A stretch of DNA of 5,099 bases from Chloroflexota bacterium (lineage in GTDB: Bacteria; Chloroflexota; Anaerolineae; Anaerolineales; Anaerolineaceae): the NCBI GenBank assembly GCA_029777225.1, contig JAKOSR010000191.1, forward strand, positions 1 to 5,099. Direction: 5' to 3'. The position numbers and the translations under genes were made by a program. A model generated the notes under the pieces. It had not been told where the DNA came from and made no database searches. It saw nothing but the letters and a program-made list of their open reading frames with translations. Positions 1 to 5,099 of the stretch are shown in pieces (the stretch's first letter is position 1; the number at the start of each line of letters is the position of its first letter).

Positions 1-608
1 CTTGTGATCATGATATGCAGCAGATCGCCCTGGTGGAAAACTGTCGCGGAATTCGGCAGGAAAGTTTTTCCGTTACGGGTTAACGCGACCACCTCAATTT
101 CACCTGGAATTTCCAGGTCCTTTTTCGATTTATTGTCCAGGCGCTGGGTGATATCCACGTCCACAAGCCCGACCTGGCCCGCGCCAATGACCCTTTCCAC
201 GTTCAACTGGGAATAAGTCAGCATGGCGGTGAGGCGTTCGATGCCCAGCGTTACCGGGGAAATGGTCTGAATACCCAGCCGGCGGTAAATCTTGGCCTTG
301 CGTGGCTCATAAACCCTGGCCGCGACGCGTGGAACCCGGAATATGGTCTTGGCAGTGCGGGCTGCCACCAGGTTCGCCTCGTCGGAGGCAGTCACCGCGG
401 CAAGCGCGTCCGCTTTTTCAATCCCCGCGTCAGCCAACACTTTCTGGTCAAACCCGATGCCGGTGATGGTTCTACCTTTGAAGGTTGGACCAAGGGCTTC
501 AAAAGCCTTTGGATTCATATCAATTACCACGACGTCAACGCCTTGCAGGCTCATGTTTTTCGCCAGGCCTGCCCCAACCCTGCCGCAGCCAATAATGATT
601 ACTTTCAT
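1..608 (-). CDS. trkA: TrkA-like RCK-domain K+ transport regulator (C-terminus cut by window edge)
   Basis: Cytoplasmic nucleotide-binding regulatory protein of the TrkA/KtrA type. Such proteins gate Trk/Ktr potassium channels by binding NAD(H) or ATP/ADP. The 202 visible residues start MKVIIIGCGRVG: a beta strand followed by the Rossmann GxGxxG loop at residues 7-12, with acidic D30 (VVVIDMN) closing the second strand as expected for a dinucleotide ribose contact. The segment AVTASDEANLVAA and the RVYEPRKAKIYRRLG stretch are typical of TrkA_N. From about residue 140 a TrkA_C domain follows, ending in the characteristic ALTRNGKTFLPN...GDLLHIMI strands. Only some 10-20 residues are probably missing if this is a single-RCK (KtrA-like, about 220 aa) protein; a double-RCK E. 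coli-type TrkA (458 aa) cannot be excluded. The start is fixed by an AAAGGAG Shine-Dalgarno (616-622) and the ATGA overlap with the upstream pump gene. No TrkH/KtrB channel gene is visible; it may lie beyond the left edge. Confidence 0.93.
   Translation of the reverse strand, partial: MKVIIIGCGRVGAGLAKNMSLQGVDVVVIDMNPKAFEALGPTFKGRTITGIGFDQKVLADAGIEKADALAAVTASDEANLVAARTAKTIFRVPRVAARVYEPRKAKIYRRLGIQTISPVTLGIERLTAMLTYSQLNVERVIGAGQVGLVDVDITQRLDNKSKKDLEIPGEIEVVALTRNGKTFLPNSATVFHQGDLLHIMIT
102..118. repeat. 17-nt perfect palindrome inside trkA
   Basis: The sequence ACCTGGAATTTCCAGGT has two perfect 8-bp arms (102-109 and 111-118) around a single central base. It lies within the RCK coding sequence, over the codons for LEIPG near residues 164-170. 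It could be a protein-binding dyad or chance; nothing in the flanks (no T-run) makes it a terminator. Confidence 0.6.
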
Positions 609-622
609 CGCATTTCTCCTTT
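605..622 (-). promoter_or_regulatory. ATGA stop/start overlap and Shine-Dalgarno of the trkA-like gene
   Basis: The pump gene ends with TGA (607-605) and the trkA-like gene begins with ATG (608-606), giving the 4-nt ATGA junction typical of translational coupling. An AAAGGAG Shine-Dalgarno sits at 622-616, inside the last codons of the pump gene, 7 nt before the ATG. Seen directly; coupled translation is inferred from this standard arrangement. Confidence 0.9.
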
Positions 623-3475
623 GGTGACCAGAGTGAGTTCCTGCCCTTTTCGTTTTTGCTTGCTGTTGACGATTGCTTTCCGAATGGCGTCCATGAGTGG
701 CAGGATGGGAATCCAAATCAGATGGAATAACCAATACTTGGGATCAAACGATCCGGTTCCAATGAACTTCTGCAGGAAGGGCAGGTATACAATCCCGGCG
801 ATGATGGTCAGCTCGGTCGCGATCCCCGCCCAAATGAGTTTATTGTTGAATAAGGGCACTTTAAAGATGGATTGCCTCGAAGCCCGCTGGGTGAAAAGGT
901 TGCCAATTTGCGAGAAGACAACCCCGGCCAAAGCCATGGCGGTCGCGGACCGGTAAATCGGTCCGCTGCCTGGAATATCAATCCACTTTCCCCAATAACC
1001 GTTCGTCCAATAATAAAAGTAAAAGGAACCCATGGCCGCGATGCTTTGCGCCAGACCAAGTATCAGGTAAGAACGCATCAGCAAATCCTTATTGACAAGG
1101 TGGTCTTTCAAATGCCGCGGTGGGCGGTTCATGGTGCCTTTTTCTGGCGGTTCAGCGCCCAACGCCAGGGCTGGGACGATATCCGTTCCCAGGTCCACAG
1201 CCAAGACATGCATTACGTTCAGGGCTATTGGGATGCGCGAGGCTGTGAGCGCGTAGAGCATGAAAGGAATGGCCTCCGGGGTGTTACTGGTGAAGATATA
1301 GGTTGTAAAGCGCCTGATGTTCTCGTAGACCGCGCGTCCTTCTTCAATCGCGTTCACGATGGAGCTAAAGTTATCGTCCATCAGAATCATGTCGGCCGCT
1401 TCCTTGGCAACATCACTGCCAGTGATGCCCATTGCCACGCCGATATCAGCCTTCTTGAGGGCCGGAGAATCATTCACCCCGTCACCGGTGACGGCCACTA
1501 CCTTGCCCAGGTCCTGCAAGACGGAGACGACGCGCAGCTTGTGTTCAGGCGCCACACGGGCAAAAATGACCTCATCCTTGACAATCTCTTTAAGCGCGTC
1601 ATCCGACATGCTTTCAAGCTCAACGCCGGTGACAATGCGGGCATGTTCCCCTTGCACGATGCCAGTGTGCCTGGCAATGCTTTCAGCGGTAAGGCCGTAG
1701 TCCCCTGTAATCATGATGATGCGGATGCCAGCTTCGTGGCATTTTTTGACCGCTTCAGCGATATCCGGCCTGGGCGGGTCCATCATGGCCACCATACCCA
1801 AAAAGGTCAGGTCCGCCTCTATGGTTTCAATGTTGTAATCGGCCAATTCCCTGGGCAAGATTCGCGTCGCGGCCGCGAGCACGCGCAAGCCCTTGCGGGC
1901 ATAATCATCGTTCGCTTCCATGATACGGGCAACCCAATCAGGGGTAAGGGGCAAGGTTTTATCCCCAACCAGGATGTGGCTGCAGACGTCGAGCGTTTCG
2001 CGAATGCCGCCCTTGGTATAAGCTTTTCTTTCGAATCCGCCCCGCTCGCGCTGCATTTGGACCACGGTCATGCGCTTCCGGCGTGAGTCAAACGGAAGTT
2101 CGGCCACGTTCTGTCCGTCCGTAAAATCAGAGTCACTAAAGCCAGCCTTGTTGGCTACCACCACCAGGGCCGCCTCGGTCGGGTCGCCCAACACTTTCCA
2201 ACGGCCCTCTCCACCTTCTTCGGTGGTGTCAGGGGCAAGCAGCCTCGAGGTGTTACAGCGGGCGTGCGTGAGCAATAGCGCGGCGAGGGGCTGGTCCGCG
2301 CGGGGGTTAAGCCGGGTGCCATTTTCCAGCAGACCGCCCTTGGGTTCGTAGCCAATACCTTCCACCTCGATCTGCCGGCTCGTGAGCATGCCATCTTCCA
2401 GCTTGGGCAACCAGACTGAGCGCACGGTCATTTCATTTTGCGTGATGGTTCCAGTTTTGTCGGTGCAAATCACGTTGGTGCAGCCGAGCGTCTCCACTGC
2501 GGATAGCTTCTTAACCAAGGCGTTACGTTTGGCCATGCGTTGGGTACCCATGGCAAGCGACAAGGTCACGGTGGGCAGCAGCCCTTCAGGTACGAAAGCA
2601 ACCACCATGCCCAACGCGAAGATCGCACTTTCAATGGGGGTAATGCGGGCGAGGAACAGGGCCATAAGCAGAAACAGGAAACCAATGCCCAACGCCATCA
2701 CAGTGACGATCTTGGTGACGTTGTTCATTTCCTTCTGCAGTGGGCTGAGGTCATCGCTGGTTTCAAGCGTCAGTTTGGCAATCCGTCCAAAGGCGGTGTT
2801 CATGCCGGTGGCATAGACAATGGCTTTGCCTGAGCCGGCGGCCACAAATGTGCCGGCAAAAATCAGGTTCTGCATTTCGGTTTCCGTCAAGCCCTCACCT
2901 GTGATGGGCTCGGAGGAGCGGTTTACCGCGCGCGATTCGCCGGTGAGTGTCGATTGGTTCACCCTGAGGTCAAAGCTGTTAATCAGCCGGCAATCCGCGG
3001 GGATATTGTCACCTTCCTGGAGGAAGATAACATCCCCCGGAACGATTTCTTCCGCGACCACCTTTTTTTCTTCACCGTCCCGCATTACGCGGGATGTGCT
3101 GGGGAGAATCTTTTTAAGCGCCTCAGTGGCTTTCTCCGCCCTGAATTCCTGGAAGAAGCTGAACGCGCCGTTGATGATGTTGACCATCCAGACTGCTATC
3201 GCGAGCTCAGGCATCTTGGCGATGAGCGCTCCAATGCCAGCCACCCAAAGCATGATGGCCATCAGGTGGGTGAATTGGGAGATGAAGCGCAGGATGAGCG
3301 GTTTGCGTTTGGCTTCCTGCAATTTGTTCGGGCCAAAACTTGCCAGCCGTTGGCCGGCTTCCACGCTGGATAAACCTTCAGGGCGCGTACCTAGCAACTT
3401 AAAGAGATGCTCAGGGGTAAGTTCCTGTTTAAACTTCAAAAAATCAGGATCAATCTTTGTAAATTCAGTGGTCAT
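605..3475 (-). CDS. P-type cation-transporting ATPase, type IIC (Na,K-ATPase alpha-like)
   Basis: ATP-driven inner-membrane cation pump of 956 residues, full length. Order: Cation_ATPase_N (about 19-59), helices M1-M2 (about 61-111), actuator domain with TGES at 178-181, M3-M4 (about 253-310) with PEGLL at 296-300, phosphorylation site DKTGT with D339, nucleotide domain with DPTE (431-434) and PFDSRRKRM (461-469), hinge DPPRP (566-570), TGD (590-592), TGDGVND (663-669), then M5-M10 (about 718-930). Ion-site residues match Na,K-ATPase: E297 in M4, S730, N731 and E734 in TSNTPE of M5, D761 and D765 in DLGTD of M6. SERCA/PMR1 pumps instead carry an N-x-x-T-D pattern in M6, and H,K-ATPase has Lys at the S730 position. 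Na+ export with possible K+ uptake is therefore the best guess; Ca2+ is the main alternative. No beta-subunit gene is visible. The usual KGAPE nucleotide-domain motif reads KGGIRE (488-493). The ATG at 3475 is the only sensible start, since an in-frame TGA lies eight codons upstream. There is no Shine-Dalgarno. Its end overlaps the trkA-like gene. Confidence 0.95.
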   Translation of the reverse strand: MTTEFTKIDPDFLKFKQELTPEHLFKLLGTRPEGLSSVEAGQRLASFGPNKLQEAKRKPLILRFISQFTHLMAIMLWVAGIGALIAKMPELAIAVWMVNIINGAFSFFQEFRAEKATEALKKILPSTSRVMRDGEEKKVVAEEIVPGDVIFLQEGDNIPADCRLINSFDLRVNQSTLTGESRAVNRSSEPITGEGLTETEMQNLIFAGTFVAAGSGKAIVYATGMNTAFGRIAKLTLETSDDLSPLQKEMNNVTKIVTVMALGIGFLFLLMALFLARITPIESAIFALGMVVAFVPEGLLPTVTLSLAMGTQRMAKRNALVKKLSAVETLGCTNVICTDKTGTITQNEMTVRSVWLPKLEDGMLTSRQIEVEGIGYEPKGGLLENGTRLNPRADQPLAALLLTHARCNTSRLLAPDTTEEGGEGRWKVLGDPTEAALVVVANKAGFSDSDFTDGQNVAELPFDSRRKRMTVVQMQRERGGFERKAYTKGGIRETLDVCSHILVGDKTLPLTPDWVARIMEANDDYARKGLRVLAAATRILPRELADYNIETIEADLTFLGMVAMMDPPRPDIAEAVKKCHEAGIRIIMITGDYGLTAESIARHTGIVQGEHARIVTGVELESMSDDALKEIVKDEVIFARVAPEHKLRVVSVLQDLGKVVAVTGDGVNDSPALKKADIGVAMGITGSDVAKEAADMILMDDNFSSIVNAIEEGRAVYENIRRFTTYIFTSNTPEAIPFMLYALTASRIPIALNVMHVLAVDLGTDIVPALALGAEPPEKGTMNRPPRHLKDHLVNKDLLMRSYLILGLAQSIAAMGSFYFYYWTNGYWGKWIDIPGSGPIYRSATAMALAGVVFSQIGNLFTQRASRQSIFKVPLFNNKLIWAGIATELTIIAGIVYLPFLQKFIGTGSFDPKYWLFHLIWIPILPLMDAIRKAIVNSKQKRKGQELTLVTKGEMR

Positions 3476-3583
3476 ATGAAAAATTATACTTTCGATGTGT
3501 CAAATGGGAGGCTCTGAATTAAGCCATGACAACTCGCAGGATGAGTTCCCTTGGGAGGGTAGGCCTGGGTCAGCAGATTTCGA
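3476..3583 (-). other. Intergenic gap between the small YvlB-like gene and the pump
   Basis: This 108-bp non-coding stretch lies between two minus-strand genes. It holds the TTGACA and TATAAT boxes described for the pump, two direct copies of CCTCCCA on the minus strand (3558-3552 and 3511-3505), and only weak stems such as GGCT/AGCC at 3510-3525. I see no GC-rich hairpin with a T-run, so no intrinsic terminator separates the two genes; read-through from the upstream gene is possible alongside initiation within the gap. Confidence 0.6.
3483..3488 (-). promoter_or_regulatory. Consensus -10 box (TATAAT) 7 nt before the pump start codon
   Basis: On the minus strand a perfect TATAAT is followed by TTTTCAT and then the ATG of the P-type ATPase. 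Transcription from it would begin at or next to the A of the ATG, giving a leaderless or nearly leaderless mRNA. This fits the lack of any Shine-Dalgarno within 15 nt of the start. A perfect TTGACA lies at 3503-3498, but the 9-nt gap to TATAAT is too short for a standard sigma-70 pair. The hexamers are seen directly; promoter activity is inferred. Confidence 0.5.
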
Positions 3584-3967
3584 TTATTCGACAGATATGC
3601 GTGTATATTGCCCTTCATCCTCGTCGTAATAATCAGTCAGGATATAACCGACGGGGGATAGCGCCAATTCGCGGATTTCGTCCTTGGTTAAGCCGACCAG
3701 CTCGGGGCTATAACGCGCCCCGATTCGGCGGCCGGCTTCAAGCAGGTTGACGGGAATGCTCAAATCCATGTTTATTTTTCCCGTGTGCATGTCTTTTTTC
3801 AGGATGCGCAGGACCCTGTTGGATTTTTGTTCACCCGCGGCATAATTTGGTTCCAGGGTTGGGTTGTTGGACTCCATTTCATATAAGAGCTTGGTTGCTT
3901 CCTGTAATTCCATTTGTCCATTCTGGACCAGGGTCAGGATGCGGATTCTTTCGTTATTCGTACTCAT
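3584..3967 (-). CDS. Small soluble SHOCT/YvlB-like protein of unknown function
   Basis: A 127-residue protein with no signal peptide or membrane helix. Residues 5-32 (NERIRILTLVQNGQM then LQEATKLLYEME) form a helix-turn-helix hairpin with the I-L-x-x-V-x-x-G-x-x-x-x-x-E-A-x-x-L-L pattern. This is characteristic of the SHOCT-like N-terminus of YvlB/LiaX-type proteins, some of which belong to cell-envelope stress responses in Firmicutes. A polar linker (33-49) leads to a second module: a strand-rich VLRIL...GKINMDLSIPVNLLEAG, then RRIGARYSPE (80-89), a helix around 94-103, and an acidic DYYDEDEGQ tail (112-120) ending in a beta-like strand. I recognise this general layout from small bacterial proteins, but no biochemical function is established for it. 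The start is supported by an AGAGGA Shine-Dalgarno (3977-3972) 4 nt upstream. It lies 108 bp upstream of the pump gene on the same strand and is divergent from ftcD. A regulatory or sensory role towards the pump is only a guess. Confidence 0.85.
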   Translation of the reverse strand: MSTNNERIRILTLVQNGQMELQEATKLLYEMESNNPTLEPNYAAGEQKSNRVLRILKKDMHTGKINMDLSIPVNLLEAGRRIGARYSPELVGLTKDEIRELALSPVGYILTDYYDEDEGQYTRISVE

Positions 3968-4009
3968 AAGTTCCTCTTGATTGAATGCAACTTTACCACG
4001 ATCCGGGCT

Positions 4010-4028
4010 GTCCGCGGACGTTTGTCAA
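4010..4028 (-). promoter_or_regulatory. TTGACA -35 box with adjacent perfect palindrome (possible operator)
   Basis: Reading on the minus strand, a consensus TTGACA (4028-4023) is followed 3 nt later by the perfect 10-bp palindrome GTCCGCGGAC (4019-4010). The palindrome would sit in the -35/-10 spacer of a promoter for the YvlB-like gene, a common place for a repressor site. The matching -10 is poor: GATCGT at 4003-3998, with a 19-nt spacer, is the best I find. Either the promoter depends on a regulator or the TTGACA is accidental. Confidence 0.35.
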
Positions 4029-4072
4029 AAGCTGCATGCTGCCTGAAGAGACGGTACCCTTCACTTTGTCAT

Positions 4073-4081
4073 TGGTATAAT
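4073..4081 (+). promoter_or_regulatory. Extended -10 promoter of ftcD (TGGTATAAT)
   Basis: A perfect TATAAT at 4076-4081 is preceded by TGG, making an extended -10 element. This class needs little or no -35, which agrees with the unconvincing GGTACC at the expected -35 position (4053-4058). Transcription would start near 4088, leaving a leader of about 20 nt that includes the GAGGT ribosome site at 4100-4104. Confidence 0.6.
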
Positions 4082-4108
4082 CAGGTTCAATTGGAAAGCG
4101 AGGTATGG

Positions 4109-5099
4109 ATGGCAGTGAAACTGGTGGAATGCATCCCAAATTTTTCTGAGGCCCGGCGTCCGGAGGTCATGGACGAGATTATCGCGGTCATCGCGGCAGT
4201 GCAGGGCGTGCGTGTGCTGGACCGGCATTCCGATATGGACCACAACCGCACAGTCCTTACCTTTGTGGGTGAACCCGACGCGGTCGAGAAAGCCGCGTAC
4301 GAGGGCATCCGCAAGGCCGCGGAATTGATTGATTTGAACAGTCACCAAGGGGAACATCCCCGTATTGGCGCGGCCGACGTGGTTCCATTTGTGCCGATTA
4401 CCGGCGTTACCATGGTCGAATGTGTCGAAATGGCCCGAAGATTAGGCCGCAAGGTAGCAGAAACCTTGTCGCTGCCAGTCTATTTCTACGAGGAAGCCGC
4501 CATCCGCGCCGACAGAAAAAACCTGGAGGATATCCGCCGGGGGGAGTACGAGGGTTTACGCGAGGTGATTGCAACAGACCCGTACCGCAAGCCGGACCTT
4601 GGCCCGGACCAGCTCGGACCCGCAGGCGCCACGGTGATTGGTGCCCGCCAACCACTGATAGCTTATAACATCTTCCTGGCGAGCCCTGATGTGACCATCG
4701 CTGAAAAAATCGCGCGGAGGGTGCGCAATTCCTCTGGTGGCTTTCATTTCGTGAAAGCCATGGGGGTGCTGGTGAACGGCATGGCCCAGGTTTCCATGAA
4801 CCTCACCCACTACCACCGGTCCCCGATGGCTCAGGTCACCGAAATGGTACGCCGCGAGGCCCAGCGCTCTGGAGTCGGGATACATCATTCGGAAAGTGGA
4901 GGCCTGGGGCCCAGCCAGGCACTGGTAAATGCCTCGCGATATTACCTGCAGCTGGATGGCTTCGACAATGAACAGTTGCTGGAATCCCGCCTATTCAACC
5001 CTGAAGAACCTCCCCAGGCTCAAGTGGATGCCGGCCGGGCTTTTATTGACCTTGTCGCGGAGGGTACCCCCGCGCCTGGAGGCGGGTCAGCCGCCGCGC
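4109..5099 (+). CDS. ftcD: Glutamate formimidoyltransferase / formimidoyl-THF cyclodeaminase (C-terminus cut by window edge)
   Basis: Cytosolic folate enzyme of histidine breakdown. The first domain moves the formimino group from N-formimino-L-glutamate to tetrahydrofolate; the second releases ammonia to give 5,10-methenyl-THF. Of 330 visible residues, the N-terminal transferase subdomain (about 1-180) has ECIPNFSEARRP (7-18), DMDHNRTVLTFVG (42-54) and HQGEHPRIGAADVVPF (79-94). H83 in HPR aligns with the histidine proposed as catalytic in the mammalian enzyme. The stretch NLEDIRRGEYEGL is also typical, and the second subdomain (about 181-300) shows IGARQPLIAYN and VSMNLTHY. From about residue 309 a cyclodeaminase domain opens with AFIDLVAEGTPAPGGGS, the glycine-rich start of FTCD_C, so this is the fused bifunctional form and the rest of that domain lies beyond 5099. 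The start ATG at 4109 has GAGGT 4 nt upstream; an ATG at 4105 is out of frame and stops after 14 codons. No hut genes are visible nearby. Confidence 0.95.
   Translation, partial: MAVKLVECIPNFSEARRPEVMDEIIAVIAAVQGVRVLDRHSDMDHNRTVLTFVGEPDAVEKAAYEGIRKAAELIDLNSHQGEHPRIGAADVVPFVPITGVTMVECVEMARRLGRKVAETLSLPVYFYEEAAIRADRKNLEDIRRGEYEGLREVIATDPYRKPDLGPDQLGPAGATVIGARQPLIAYNIFLASPDVTIAEKIARRVRNSSGGFHFVKAMGVLVNGMAQVSMNLTHYHRSPMAQVTEMVRREAQRSGVGIHHSESGGLGPSQALVNASRYYLQLDGFDNEQLLESRLFNPEEPPQAQVDAGRAFIDLVAEGTPAPGGGSAAA

Larger units (their letters stand above)
3968..4108. other. Divergent intergenic region between the YvlB-like gene and ftcD
   Basis: This 141-bp spacer carries control signals for both directions: the Shine-Dalgarno of the minus-strand gene (3972-3977), a perfect palindrome (4010-4019), a minus-strand TTGACA (4028-4023), a GCTGC direct repeat around a GCATGC core (4031-4042), an extended -10 box on the plus strand (4073-4081), and the GAGGT ribosome site of ftcD (4100-4104). 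No small gene or RNA hairpin is convincing here. Confidence 0.7.

Noticed and set aside
872..2086. 404-codon open frame on the plus strand, antisense to the P-type ATPase
   Set aside because: It lies wholly inside the pump gene, whose protein carries family motifs throughout this span. The antisense translation is rich in His/Arg/Gly with no recognisable domain, and it looks like a codon-bias shadow.
3498..3503. TTGACA before the pump as a classical -35 paired with TATAAT
   Set aside because: The spacer is only 9 nt, and a 17-nt spacer would place the -10 over the start codon with a poor match.
3526..3750. Plus-strand frame of 74 codons preceded by GGGAGG
   Set aside because: The GGGAGG at 3506-3511 is 14 nt from the ATG, too far for a good ribosome site. 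Most of the frame is antisense to the end of the YvlB-like gene and shows no protein-like pattern.
4105..4149. ATG at 4105 as an alternative start for ftcD or a leader peptide
   Set aside because: It is out of frame with ftcD and meets TGA after 14 codons; the 4109 ATG gives the family's normal N-terminus directly. No attenuator structure is visible.
4061..4357. Minus-strand frames of 98 and 75 codons opposite the start of ftcD
   Set aside because: Both are antisense to the conserved N-terminal transferase domain, lack ribosome sites that stand out, and have no recognisable motif.
4902..4920. GC-rich hairpin GCCTGG...CCAGGC as a terminator
   Set aside because: It lies inside the ftcD reading frame, has no following T-run, and competes with an overlapping CTGGGGCCCAG stem; it is best explained by GC-rich codons.

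Overview
The window is ordinary, gene-dense bacterial chromosome of moderate GC content, with four protein genes arranged around one divergent promoter region. I see no rRNA or tRNA gene, insertion sequence, CRISPR array or phage gene. The mix of genes (a bacterial pump resembling the Na,K-ATPase alpha chain, a small protein with a YvlB/LiaX-like helical N-terminus, and a fused formiminotransferase-cyclodeaminase) reminds me of Chloroflexota, perhaps Anaerolineae. That assignment is a low-confidence inference from protein character, not from any marker gene.

Minus-strand block, read from right to left. A 127-residue SHOCT/YvlB-like protein of unknown function (3967 to 3584) is followed, after a 108-bp gap, by a 956-residue P-type ATPase (3475 to 605). 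The ATPase has every signature of a P-type pump (TGES, PEGLL, DKTGT, TGDGVND). Its membrane residues follow the type IIC (Na,K-ATPase) pattern rather than the SERCA/PMR1 pattern. Its stop codon overlaps the start of a TrkA-like RCK-domain protein (608 to the left edge) in an ATGA junction. Pump and RCK protein are therefore almost certainly cotranscribed and translationally coupled, which suggests a shared role in K+/Na+ homeostasis. The RCK gene is cut by the window edge; only a few C-terminal residues appear to be missing if it has a single RCK unit.

Plus-strand block. From 4109 to the right edge runs ftcD, encoding glutamate formimidoyltransferase joined to the start of a cyclodeaminase domain (histidine breakdown into the folate C1 pool). 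Its cyclodeaminase half lies outside the window.

Regulation. The 141-bp divergent region (3968-4108) contains a strong extended -10 box (TGGTATAAT) facing ftcD. Facing the small gene it has a consensus TTGACA followed by a perfect 10-bp palindrome. The pump gene has no Shine-Dalgarno sequence but has a perfect TATAAT ending 7 nt before its ATG, so it may be read from a leaderless transcript, while the trkA-like gene behind it has a good Shine-Dalgarno. The pump/RCK pair with its leaderless-type start and the small upstream gene is the part most worth a second look. I do not see evidence for a wholly new system.
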